A DNA stretch of 64,000 nucleotides. Source: Mesorhabditis belari. Taxonomy: Eukaryota; Nematoda; Chromadorea; Rhabditida; Rhabditidae. The position numbers were made by a program, and so were the translations under genes. Under the pieces are notes generated by a model. The model saw only the letters and a list, made by a program, of their open reading frames with translations, searched no databases and had not been told where the DNA came from. Location of the stretch: contig CAUEEP010000733.1 in the NCBI GenBank assembly GCA_958450365.1, positions 3,141,001-3,205,000 of the forward strand, written 5' to 3'. Shown here in pieces: positions 33,420-44,149 of this stretch. The stretch's first letter is position 1. Each line of letters opens with the position of its first letter.

Positions 33420-33856
33420 TTGGTTGTGAAGCAAATAGTTGATGTTGTCGAACGCGTAATCTTTTCCACCAGCATCTGCAAGTTCTAGCAGCAAACCAGC
33501 CCAAGAGACAAATTGAACAAGCTAAATTCATAGTCAATGTAAGTTATCATGTAGTAGGACACTTACTTGATTCTCATCAATTCGTGCAACGAGATCTTCG
33601 ACATTTTGTTGAGTGATCCCATCCATCTTTTGCAATTGGCCCGCTAGAAACGAGCGAATACCCTCGACTAAAGATAAAAACTAATTAAGTAGATAAAATT
33701 CTTGAGTAAAGAAACACGTTTCAAAGGGATGTTTAGAATAGAGCCTAAAAGTGGATTGCATTTGCGCCCAAAAGTAGGTATCGCTGCTAGTTAAAATCAT
33801 GCCACAATGTCTTACGTATACACTTAGCACGCGCACATAAGCTGCAGCAAGTAAAA
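33420..33856 (-). CDS. Gene fragment in the palindrome spacer, not recognised
   Basis: Three minus-strand exons, 33856-33824, 33667-33567 and 33521-33420, join in phase with good splice sites (GTGTAT, GTAAGT; ATTTAG-type acceptors). The product begins LLAAAYVRVLIEGIRSFLAG and continues through VEDLVARIDEN and FVSWAGLLLELADAGG to NYLLHNQ; it looks mainly helical. No upstream exon was found before the foldback elements that fill 34255-35427. The last exon stops exactly at a MITE end, whose first bases supply the GT of the apparent donor. A short continuation at 33065-33025 ending in TAG is possible. It is probably the middle of a larger gene broken by the rearrangement. I cannot name the family. 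Confidence 0.5.
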
Positions 33857-34261
33857 CTATAAAGTTGGGGATAACTTTTTTAAAAAATTGCACTTACACT
33901 AAAATTTAATAAAAAGTGAATGGTCAAACAACATAAACTTTCCAAAACATAAAACATGAACTAAAAAGGTGAAATATGGTTTACACAAAATTTACTAAGT
34001 GCCCAATTTATAAAACAAAAAAATCAAATGCTACTACACTAAAAAGGTGAACCATAAAGTCACGAAATTTACTAACCGCGCAAAATAGATTACCAGACAT
34101 TTGATAACCGAAATTTGGTAACCGTGACATTGGTACAGAGCTAAATAAATGTCGCGGTTAGCAAATGTCCAAAAACCCCAAAATACGGTACCGGGTTGTG
34201 AAGAAAATAGGAGAGAAAATAGGACCAATGCGACCTTGTTTTGCGCAACTGGCCCATTAGC

Positions 34262-34582
34262 GCACCTTTTTTGCGTTTTAAAAAGCTTATATTAACCAAT
34301 TTCTGTTCCAAAAGTTGTTTTTCTGGGTAATCTTAAGGCGTAGATGCAATATTTTAATATGTCAGAGCTTCTGGAAGCAAACGGACGGAGAAAAAAGATT
34401 GCATAGGGAAAAATCGACAATTTTCTGTAATTTGACCTATCCGTTTTATCTATCAAATTGGTTCCACAAGCTCTGATATGTCAAAATTTGGATTCTACGC
34501 CTTAAAATTACCCAGAAATACAACTTTTGGACAGAAATTGGTTAATATTCGTTTATCAGAGCTTTTTAAAACGCAAAAAAAA
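34262..34582. mobile_element. Foldback element
   Basis: TTTTTTGCGTTTTAAAAAGC at the left answers its complement at the right; inside, TTAACCAATTTCTGT and GGGTAATCTTAAGGCGTAGA pair with their inverted copies. Confidence 0.7.
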
Positions 34583-34583
34583 C

Positions 34584-34948
34584 GTCGCATTTGCCCCCCT
34601 CCCGAAAATAGTCCAAAATGGGGGGTGGGACAAACGCGACCTTTTTTTCGCTAGGAAAGGCCGTAGAGCTTCAAAAATGTTTTCACAGAAGGGAATCGTA
34701 TGCTTAGATTCCGAATTTCCACAAATCAGACCTCGCTGACGCGTCAAATTTGGGCTAAAAGGCAAAAACTGCGGAAAAGCGTTGTTTGCCGTTGGTTTTT
34801 GCCATTTAGCCCAAATTTGACGTGCCAGCGAGGTCTGATTTGTCGAAATTCGGAATCTACGCATACGATTCCCTAGTTTGAAAACATTTTTGAAACTCTA
34901 CGGGGAAACTCCAGCGAAAAAAAAAGTTAGCATTTGTCCCACCCCTCC
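34584..34948. mobile_element. MITE with GTCGCATTTGCCCC ends
   Basis: Left GTCGCATTTGCCCCCCTCC, right complement near 34930-34948. Long inverted arms contain GAAAGGCCGTAGAGCTTC and GATTCCGAATTTC. Two further copies are at 45001-45370 and 57972-58390. Confidence 0.75.
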
Positions 34949-35089
34949 AAAAAGATATTATACCATGATTTCTGCAATATTAAGATATTCAGTTAATGGC
35001 CTTTTGCCTAAATCTTTCGATTTACTTAAAACAACGCCGGGAGCAAAAACGGGCTGGCCTAAAAACATTTTTTTTGGCGCAAATCGCCA

Positions 35090-35420
35090 TAACTTTCTTC
35101 TGAATAGGCCAATCTTTATGAGTTTAGTACCATTTTGCTGCTCTCAACAGGAGCAACAAAGTAAAAAGAACAAAATCATAAGGTTCACTCAGAAGAAAGT
35201 TATGGTTTAAAATCTGATTTCAAAAGTCACGATGACCTAGTTCTTCTTGAAGCTTTGATAGAGCAGATTGAAATCAGATTTTAAACCATAACTTTCTTCT
35301 GAGTGAACCATATGATTTTATTCTTTTTATTTTGTTGCTCCTGTTGAGAGCAGTACAAAATGCCACCTAAGTGTAGTAGTATCTGGTCGTGACTTTTGAA
35401 ATCAGATTTTAAACCATAAT
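35090..35420. mobile_element. Foldback element with ATAACTTTCTTCTGA core
   Basis: CATAACTTTCTTCTGA occurs at 35090 and, with GTGAACC, at 35289; the complement is at 35180-35206. CTCAACAGGAGCAACAAAG and its complement form the inner arms. It abuts the inner end of the right palindrome arm. Confidence 0.6.
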
Positions 35421-35484
35421 AGTTTATGGATATTTAGCATGCGTCTTCTGAAAAAAGATTGAAAACGCAAAGCTACCTTTTTAG

Positions 35485-36557
35485 ATGCCATGCAAAAATG
35501 TTGCTTCTCACTTTCCTGAGATTAAACGAGCTCAAATGATGGATTGGATTTTTTGGATCTCTCGCGTGACCGGGCTACCAGATGAATCACATTTTTTGGC
35601 AGTACACCTGCTAGATAAAGCACTAGTGGTTAGTTTATGATATTTTTACCTAATAGAAACTTTTTAGGTTGACAAAAACATTTGTGAAATGTCAAGTGTG
35701 GATGTGGAAGTTGTTATGGTGGAAGTGGTCAAAATTGCTGGAAAATTTGAACTCGGTCTTGAATGTGAAAATGGAATGGTATAACTTATCATATTAATTT
35801 TTCAAACAACTTTTTAGTGGGATCGTCTTAAGTCGGTTGTTTGCAATCCTAAACTACAGTGGCAAGAGGACAAAATGAATCAATGGGAATCTCAGGTTGA
35901 CCTTCCTTTTATCTTTTACGGTGGCTGGAAAAATGTTTTAGCTTCTGGAATTTTTTGACTTTGCCATTTCACGCAAACACTTGTTGCACTTTCTCCATAT
36001 TTTTTGGGTAAGCTTTTTCGATACTTTTGACACTTTTTCTAAAGTATATTTTTAGTTATTGATGGGTGATGTCAGGAGTGGAAACGAGAAAGAAAATGGA
36101 TGGGCGTCGGTGAAAGGATTGTCATATATCGCAATGGCCAAAGCACCTCTGATGAATAACAATCCTTCGCTTGTTGCTGCTGCCCTTATGCGGATAGCTC
36201 TTCACCTGTTTCTTAATCGTCGTCAACTTCCGGAGGATAAAGTTTGTTTTTCTGAAGAAGTAGTAATATGTGAGTTTACACAGTTTCCCAAGTCATCTTG
36301 TGCCTTCTACACGAAGAAAGTCAATACGTGCCGATCGACACAAGTCTTTTAAATTGGGTTTTGTCTTCTCCAACATACGTTCCAACGGTAAGTTATTTCA
36401 ATTATCGATTATAGTTAGTTGGAGTTTGTAGATCACTCGTGCGTTTGAAGCCAATCAAGATCATCCCAGTAAACAAGAGCTAGAAACTACTACCTGTGAC
36501 TTCGACAAGTATTTTCGTAGAGGCAAACACTTCGATATCTTTTGTAAAATAGTCTAG
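35485..36557 (+). pseudogene. Cyclin gene, right-arm copy (one-base frame break)
   Basis: Exons 35485-35628, 35668-35778, 35818-35895, 35942-36007 and 36056 onward, mirror image of the left-arm gene. Exon 4 is intact here, but the run before the exon 5 donor is AAA rather than AAAA, so splicing of the 42-nt intron 36242-36283 puts the next exon out of frame. Reading through the intron gives a stop at 36352. The two arms thus carry different single-base breaks, each in a homopolymer, which could be real decay or assembly error. Cyclin assignment rests on the two cyclin boxes. Confidence 0.65.
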
Positions 36558-36606
36558 CATTTGTGAAAGAAAGATTGTATATGTGTTTTATGACATTTTA
36601 TTTTAT

Positions 36607-37194
36607 ACTATCGTAAATGCTTTAACAAAGCGCGCCCCTATAGGAACATTGCGTAGTCTAAAGATGCACTCAAAGAAACGATCATATCTCTATGATGGTT
36701 TGTTTGAGTGGACATTTAGCAATGTAGGTAAAACAGCACCGTCAAATTTCTCACAATCCAAAAAACCAAGCCGGCTCAAGTTTTATACCAAAAAATTCCT
36801 TACGTTCTTGGCTATTTGATGGGTGGAAGAGTTTTTTTTTTAAAAAGTTAGTTAATATTTCATAGATAAAATTAGCGTTCAAGATGTGTGTTAGCCAACT
36901 GATTTTCACTCGACACACATTTTGAACGCTAACTTTATCTATGAAATATTAACTAACTTTTTAAAAAAACTGTTTCACCCATCATGTAGCCAAGAACGCA
37001 AGGATTTTTTTGGTATAAAACTTGAGCCGGCTTGGTTTTTTGGATTGCGAGAACTTTGACGGTGCTGTTTTAACTACATCCCCAAATATACACTCAAATA
37101 AACGATGATAGATATGATATGATCGTTTGTTTTAGTGTCTATTTACACTCCGCGACGCTCCTATAGGAGGCGTTCTATTAAAGCATTTATGGTA
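36607..37194. mobile_element. Foldback element nested in the right arm
   Basis: Mirror copy of 30459-31046. Its presence in both arms shows that it inserted before the arm was duplicated. Confidence 0.8.
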
Positions 37195-37647
37195 AATTAG
37201 ATCCTATCTATGCATTTAAAAAATTTGTAGCATGTTTGATGCCGAAATAAACATAACATAACAAACTTAATTGTATTTGGCATTCAAATTCGTTATTGCA
37301 TTCGCAGAAAAAGAGAAAATTTTATCAAAATTATAGGATGCCTTTAGCGACGAATGTAATTTCCAAAAGGCCATAAATTTTCGATGCGTCAGGTCCATAT
37401 GGAATCTCCTATCAAACCAGAAAATTAGAATTTTGAGGAACATTCATAGAGGGTTTCTGATTGATGTCATATTCTTTTTCTTCAAAGGATATACTTTTTT
37501 TAGCCAGATCAGGTTTACATATGCAAGTATCAGAAGTGGAAAAAATCAAAATCAAAAGCAATTTCAAATGCAACTACAAATCAAAACCTGATGGACAAAT
37601 GAGCGAAATTTTTTATTAGAGATTTTTTGTCTTTGGATTTTTGAGCC

Positions 37648-38027
37648 TTATTTCTTTCCGAGAACACAAACACCTATCAGACACATGTAGAGCACGGGCA
37701 CCCAACAATCGCGATTAGTTTGACAAGTCTGAAAGTAACAACGAAGATCAAACTAGTAGGTTTGAACAAGATAGGGCTTTGGTTTTTAGAAGCCTAGGTC
37801 ATTCGAGACTTGAATCCACCTTAGATCATAGCCTTTAAAGACAAGATTTGTAAAATCTTTACTTGAAAACTTACAAAAATATCCTTTTTTCGTCGTTCTT
37901 TGGAGTCTTTTATAAACTAAATTCATATTTCTCAATGTTACAAGTTAATTTTTACCTCATTTTGAATCGGTCCACCAAAAGCCAACAAAATTAAAGCAAT
38001 AAAAAGAAATAGACTCAATAATTTCAT
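37648..38027 (-). CDS. Small Cys-rich secreted peptide, 50 residues
   Basis: Two minus-strand exons: 38027-37956 encodes a signal peptide (MKLLSLFLFIALILLAFGG) and 37728-37648 the rest; the phase is 0, the donor GTAAAA and the acceptor TTTCAG. The mature part is about 30 residues with four cysteines spaced C-x5-C-x7-C-x4-C, which suggests two disulphides. A decayed direct-orientation copy is at 29660-30010 on the other side of the palindrome. The size and pattern are like nematode antimicrobial or signalling peptides, but I recognise no named family. Conservation of the reading frame while its sister decayed argues for function. Confidence 0.6.
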
Positions 38028-38249
38028 AGTAAAAGTGTAAATAATATCTTGTACTAAATGAGAAAATCTATGAGTGCCAGAAAATGACGTTTTTTTGAAG
38101 AGAAAAGTGCAAGAGAACTTATTTTCGGATCTTTCCAGGGTCGATTGAGACTTGTTTTTTAGCAAATGTACTTCAAATAGGAGATTTGTGAAATGTTCCT
38201 GTTATATGGTTATATGTTTATTACGTGTTTGTCATATTACTTTTTAAGT

Positions 38250-39010
38250 TTTATCCATTTCCCCTATCCCCAAATATAAGGAAAAAAGGATCAAACTTGG
38301 CGCAATCCTTCTCGATCTAATAGATCTGCAAAGCTAGAGCTTTACTTTACTTATCTTTACTTCGTTGTCAATGTTGAAAAAGTGATAACTTGAAAAAGAT
38401 TTACTCTAAGCTACTTTTCATGATGATCTTTGCTTTCTAATGGTTACGACAATGAAAAGCAATACAAAGCAACACTTCATAAATACAGCAATACTTCCAT
38501 TTCCCCTATCCCCAAATATAAGGAAAAAAGGATCAAGCTTGGCGCAATTGCGATTGACCAAAACACAAAATTAAAAAACAGTTCCCGACCAACTTTTTGC
38601 GTAGAATTCAGAAATTTGCCTTTTGAGCCTAGTTTATCAGCTAGATTTTCGTGAAAAAAATTATTTTGACTTTTCGGTGCAGAACTATGGAAAAAATTTC
38701 ATGGAAAAATCGAATTCCACAAAAACTCAATTCAGTATTCTGAAAGAGCGTGAAAAGAGCTATTGAATGACATATAACACTTTATGGTTCGATGAAATAT
38801 GAAATTTCACTAACATCAAAGTCGCCACCTTTAATTCTGAAATTTTGGATAGACGGTTTCGGATTATTTTATTTTTTCCGTTCAATTTTGGGCCTAACTT
38901 AAAATTTGTAGTGTTCGGATTTTTGATTTAAAGACGATTATTTTTGTTACCTATGTGCGCAATCCTTTTCGATCTAATAGATCTGCAAAGCTAGAGCTTT
39001 ACTTTAGTAT
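38250..39010. repeat. Direct repeat split by an insertion of about 400 bp
   Basis: The segment 38255-38350 (CATTTCCCCTATCCCCAAAT ... AGCTAGAGCTTTACTTTA) recurs as two halves, 38497-38550 and 38956-39005. The inserted 38551-38952 is bounded on both sides by GCGCAAT, as expected for a target-site duplication. The insert has no obvious inverted ends or ORF. Confidence 0.65.
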
Positions 39011-39275
39011 TGCTTTCAAATAAAGTAAACTTTGAATTTAGTAGTGATGAAGCAAAATACTGATACTTTATAAAATCATTTATTCAATGAGTTGTATTGA
39101 TTGGCAAGCCTTCAATTCATTCAAGACATTTTAAGTGACATTATTAGTTTCTTTGAAAGTTTGACCAATATTCTGATCACCGTATTGTTTTTAGTACAGA
39201 AAAGTGCTGGATTAGAATTGTTCAGTGTAACTCAAAAAGTTTGGTCAGAAAGGACAGGTCCGTCCGTTTCTGTGG

Positions 39276-40078
39276 TCAGAAAGGGTTTCCTGAAGCTAAA
39301 AATAACGTCCAACTTTCTTCTCCATTCAATAACCAGCTCTCTTCTTGCAGAGCGTACTCCGGAGTGTCGTCTCACAGGGTTCAGCCTCCCAACTGTGCAA
39401 GTAATCATTGTAGTTCTCTTGCACTTTCCAAGCATCAGGGAAAGTCTGAAATTTTTAAAAGCTTTATTAAAGACAACTTTTCTTATTGATTTTAATAGGA
39501 AACCGTTTTCTCAACGTTTTCTTTTCTCTTCAATGCAATTTCATCGTATCATCGGATCGTAAAAACTTGAAAATATCTTGTTGTTTTACGAATTGATAGT
39601 GAGTATCTTTTGAGTACCATGAATATCATTGAAACTAACTCTTCGAGCTCTAATAAGCATAAAACTCGTTGTCCCAGTGAAGGTTTTTCCCAAACAAGAT
39701 TATTTGACCAAAGAAGAACACTAGATTGTACAATTCTCCGATTCTCCCATCGATTCTCCTCTTCTGAATGAATCGATGATATTCATTGGCAATTCTCTTC
39801 AGGGTTCATAAAATTCACGTTGTGAATAGAGCAACAAGAATACATTGCAATCCCAATCCCAAGAATGAGCTCACTTTATAGCTTTGTAGCTCTTCAAAAC
39901 AACTGCATAAAACCAGTAGTGACTCGATAATAACAATAGCTGCTCTCGCAAAACTTTGTTGAAAGAGTTGAGATCAGTGTCAAAATAGCCATACCCAGAA
40001 ATACTCGGATTCACAGAAAGCTTTCAACAAAAAGACTCGACAATTCTTAGAAATTTCGCGTTCTAACGATGCTTTCAA
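39276..40078 (-). CDS. Multi-exon gene of unknown family
   Basis: Minus-strand exons 40078-39995, 39953-39914, 39869-39819, 39763-39666, 39445-39334 and 39289-39276 (stop) chain without any phase conflict through short introns of 41-55 nt and one of 220 nt; 132 residues are read. The first exon has a weak acceptor and further exons probably lie upstream. The product is rich in Cys, Trp and Tyr: FCESEYFW, SSYCYYR, SWDWDCNVFLLLYS, NNLVWEKP, then FPDAWK and a Cys-containing tail ending AGNPF. No transmembrane segment is convincing and I know no family with these motifs. A plus-strand ORF over 39101-39562 competes but has no family features. Confidence 0.4.
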
Positions 40079-40954
40079 CTTTCAGCATGTTGAATTTTAA
40101 ACTTTTAACTTGTACGTTTATAAATTTATTTAAAAATTGTCATAATTAATTGGTTTACATTCAAATTACCAGTAAAAATGAACTATAAACAAAATAAAAT
40201 TGTCAAAAATTGAAACTTGAGAACTTCAAAGTTGAGCTTTTTGAAGAAATTGTCACCCTTTATCTTTAAACTTTAACGACAAATTTGGTCACTTTGTTAT
40301 TTCCTCAAGAAATCTATTTGAAACTCGAAATCTTTCCAAAAGGCAACTGCTCGAATTGAACTTGAACAAAAGGAGGAGACGAAAGTTTCGACGATTTCAA
40401 TTTCAACGTATCCTTTTATCTTTTCCCCGTTTCTTTTCCTGATAAATGCTTTTTTTAAAGTCATTAATTAGACGTCCCTAGAACAACATTTATCCACACA
40501 ACTGACGCATTTTGAAGAATCGAAAAGAGAGGAGGAAAGAAGGATCTTTTTTTGATCTTTTTTGAGAAAAGGTTAACTATGTGTGGGGGTCGAGAGCAGT
40601 CTTATGGTTGCAACAATTGCTTTAAATCGAGAAAGTGCACACTTTCTTTAGATCACTTTTAAGTTTAATGTATTTTTTTAGGTTATTTCTGGTTTTGCTT
40701 AACAAGATTTTTTCAAGAAAACAAAGTTGATGAGACAATTGAAATAAGCTTTTTAGTTCGGGTTTGGTTTTCATGTTTAATTTGCAAATAAAGAGATTTA
40801 AGCAAAGTCTAGAATATGAGTTGTTGATAGAAATCCTTATTTGGCTGCTTTCCATAAACTAAAATGTTTGATGCCTTGAAAGTAACTAAGATCAATATAA
40901 ACTAGTCAAAGTGGCTTAACCAAACAACCTTGACTAGTAAGGCTCTCTGTAAGG

Positions 40955-41033
40955 TAAGGGAATAGCTCGCTGTAGCTCATTGGTAAAGCGTTCGCTCATT
41001 AAGAGAGAGCTGGTTCGAATCCCAGCCCCAATC
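40955..41033 (+). tRNA. tRNA-like sequence, probably pseudogene
   Basis: A box TAGCTCATTGGTAAAGCG and B box GGTTCGAATCCC with a closed T arm (GCTGG/CCAGC). The 3' acceptor strand would be CCAATCC but the 5' side does not pair with it. The anticodon stem is imperfect (loop TCATTAA). Confidence 0.35.
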
Positions 41034-41593
41034 CATAAAAGAATGTGTCCAACTGACTGAGGCTGATCATTAGATTGACAACTGGGTATTTACATTTACT
41101 TGTCTAGATAACTTCTAAAGCATTCTGCAAAGAATGAGATCAGAATTCCTTGCATCCTGATCCATCAATCGTTTCCCTTTTTTCATCGTGAATAATTCAA
41201 AAGACCCATGAATGCCTCTGGACATTCCAGGTCATAAAAAGTGGACGAATCGATGAAAAAAGGACATTCCAAAGAATTGCATTCATTTTCGATTAGAGCC
41301 TTGAGGGACATAAAAGAAAACAAAGAAAGGCGAAGACGGCCAAATGCGGAAATGTAAACTTTGCTCCTTCACACGTTTTTTTCTCTTCCTTCTAATGAAT
41401 TTAATCTTAATTTCTGACCCCAATTTGCTAGATTGGAGCTAGTTGAATGGAGTGTTCGGCTTTGTTTTTTTACAGTTTAGGTTCAAATTCTCATCATAAT
41501 TTCATCAGTATCAACACCTTGAACAGTCAAAAATCTAGAATCAGCCTTAAAACGGAAACTCAACTATTGTATTTTCTGATTTATCACTGAGAT

Positions 41594-42400
41594 TTCATAC
41601 CTTGTACCCAGTGTCTTGTGAAATCGGAGCCACCCGGAACTCTTTAAAAAAAAGAAGTGTGTGAGATTGTCTGTGAAAAGTTTTGGCCATTTCGGAGATT
41701 TTTTTGATTTGATAATGTTCTTTGATTTAGATTTATTGGATTTATTACGAAATTTTAGTTTATTTCTTTAAACAATTAAAGCTTACGAATCCCGATCATC
41801 TTTTTCTGATTGACTTTTCCAAATTCTCTCAAGCACAAACAACTTACAAAAACATTTCGCTTTGCAGCTTTGCATTTCATTGTGAGAATTGAAACAGTAG
41901 TTTAGTTTCAATTATACTTTTAGAGTACTATCCTCAGTGTCTCCTTAAAAGTTCCCCCCTAGTGCCCCCCTGCCATTGGTATTTTATTATTTTCTAGCTA
42001 TCTACTGAGTCAATTTTTATAATTTGAATACCATTCGATAGAGAATTAAATTACACATCGAATGGTACAAAAATCATAAAAATTGATCCAGTAGATAGCG
42101 AGGAAATGCCAAAACCGTATCGTAGATTGCCAAAGCGGAACACTAGGGGGACACTGGGGGCGGTGCTCTGAAAGTATAGTTACGATCACTCCCAAGAAAG
42201 CTAATCCACTTGAAAGCATCGTTTTATAGCTATAAAATCATTTTTAATATCGATTATCTTATGCTCTTAGACTTTGATACTTTTTAAAACTTCACAACTT
42301 GTGCAGCTCCCCAAACACCTCGAGACTCAGCATCTATCCCAGTGACCACAAGAAACCCATTCCACTTCAACGAGCTTCCCCCCGCCAACAAACAGATGCT
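41594..42400. other. Two exon-like islands, strand uncertain
   Basis: The islands 41594-41642 and 42307-42400 stand out from the AT-rich surroundings by composition. The first reads FRVAPISQDTGYK on minus with a GTATGA donor. The second is open on both strands: plus PQTPRDSASIPV or SPNTSRLSIYPSD after a good acceptor (CTTGTGCAG), minus LKWNGFLVVTGIDAESRGVW. They could be upstream exons of the minus-strand gene at 39276-40078 or exons of another gene. A foldback element (41925-42182) lies between them. Confidence 0.3.
41925..42182. mobile_element. Foldback element
   Basis: AATTATACTTTTAGAG at the left answers TATAGTTACGA-side sequence at the right; AGCTATCTACTGAGTCAATT pairs with AATTGATCCAGTAGATAGC. 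A fragment of one arm recurs at 43400-43460. Confidence 0.7.
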
Positions 42401-42700
42401 TTTGTTTGAGGGATCAGCCTTTTTTCACACAAAAACTTTCAGATTCCCAATTTTCATTGTCCTTTTTTTTCTTCAGCGTCTCCATTTCTGAAGGTATTTT
42501 TGCTGTCAAAATGACGTTCAACTTTTCTTTTCTATTGTTACTCTTCTCCCAAAGACGATTCTCAAATTTACCGCTTCTCTGCTTTCTTTTAAAAGAATTT
42601 TTAAAGTTAGACACGAGGGAAGTTTTAGAGAAAATCTTTCAAAATCCAGGAAGTTTTGAGCTTTATTTGCAGATTAGTTGAAAAAGAGACACGAAAAGCT

Positions 42701-42972
42701 TACCGTAAATACAGTAATAGTACCCCACCCGCATAATGACGGTGCGGAGTGTTGTGTAGTCTAGCTTTGAACGAGTTTTTCTCGACACTGGTTTATGCTA
42801 CAATGCGCGCTTAGGTATCAAAAGATAGCCCTGAATTTCAGCTATTTTTTGATACCAAAGACGCATTTTTTGAAAGTACGGGCGCTTTGAAAAAAAATGA
42901 AATACTAAAAAACTTTTGCGACTACGCGACTGTACGAGGGGGCTAGGGTATTATTACAGTATTTACGGTATG
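42701..42972. mobile_element. MITE with TACCGTAAATAC ends
   Basis: Same family as 17754-18150, with one internal hairpin (GGTATCAAA and its complement) instead of two. Confidence 0.8.
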
Positions 42973-43129
42973 TTAAAGAGTTTCAATTCAAAGAATTTAT
43001 GAAAGAATAAAAGTCAAAGAATCTAAATTTTAAATAGACTTACTTTCAATTTTTCTACAAATTTAAAATCTTTCTCCATTAAAGATTCCAATGTTTCTAA
43101 ATTTAGGTTTTGATATGTTCATTGCTCTG

Positions 43130-43780
43130 TCTCTGCTCTGCTTTGTCTAGCCCTTTTCATTCCGAAATTTGAAGAGGCTTTTGTTCCAAAATTGCATAAA
43201 CTTCTCATCTTTTTCCTTTCCTTTCATTGCTTTGCTTATTTTGCAAAACTTGCAGCGCATTCCGACACGTTTTTTAAAACAAAAGGAAACATTTAGAAAA
43301 TATGTCTAGAACTTGTGTCTATAACTTAAAATTGAGCAGTATAGGCTTTAATTAATTTTATTTCTAAATCCTGCAATAGATCAAATAGTTTTGCACATAG
43401 AATGGTACAAAAATCATAAAAATTGATCCAGTAGATAGCGAGAAAATGCCAAAACCGTGTCGTAGATTGCCAAAACCGTATCGTGATATGTGCATTGCTC
43501 TCCTTTGTCTAGCCCTTTTCATGCCGAAATATGAAGAGGCTTTTGTTGCAAAATTGCATAAACTTCTCATCTTTTTCCTTTCCTTTCATTGCTTTGCTTA
43601 TTTTGCAAAACTTGCAGCGCATTCCGACACGTTTTTTAAAACAAAGGAAACATTTAGAAAACATGTCTAGAACTTGTGTCTATAACTTAAAATTGAACAG
43701 TGTATAGGCTTTAATTTTAAAATTTCTAAATCCTGCAATAGATCGAATAGTTTTACACATAGTGACCTCCTTTCTTTGCC
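43130..43780. repeat. Tandem duplication of about 350 bp
   Basis: TCTAGCCCTTTTCATTCCG through ATCCTGCAATAGATC occurs at 43147-43382 and 43505-43743. The second copy is preceded by the arm fragment from the element at 41925. The ORFs spanning this block have no family features. Confidence 0.75.
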
Positions 43781-44149
43781 TTTTTTGTCTTCAATTCTCT
43801 CCAGAAAAAACGTTCCCACACTCGCGAATTCTAATTTTTTCGCAACCAACCATTTTCCTTTCGGTTTTCCATTGACTATTCTCATTCTGACCGCTTTGAC
43901 CCGTCAATATTTGAACATTTTTGCAAAGAATTGATTCAAATTATTAACCCTAAAGAATTTCCCATTAATTTTTTTTAAATTCAAGACTTTAAACAACATT
44001 TTAAACAACATTTTAAACAAGATTTTACTAGTTTTAAATTCAAGTTCAATTCAAGTTCAATTCAAGCGACTATTTCACCATGAAACTTAGATTCCTAGAG
44101 TCACTTATATCCTCCATTACACGAAATTAATTTTATTTATATATTTAAG

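Larger units (their letters stand above)
35428..37340. repeat. Right arm of a large inverted repeat
   Basis: Reverse-complement partner of 30311-32222. Positions pair so that coordinates sum to about 67653. No target-site duplication was found at the outer borders, so simple insertion of one long element is not supported. Confidence 0.9.

Noticed and set aside
30311..37340. A single giant transposon (Maverick/Polinton type) with 1.9-kb terminal inverted repeats
   Set aside because: No polymerase, integrase or capsid-like genes in the spacer, no target-site duplication, and the arms contain a cellular cyclin gene.
39101..39562. 153-codon plus-strand ORF as a gene
   Set aside because: No recognisable domain and it overlaps minus-strand exons that join in perfect phase with proper splice sites.
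43364..43670. ORFs on both strands near 43.5 kb
   Set aside because: They fall in a tandem duplication of non-coding sequence and contain part of a foldback arm.
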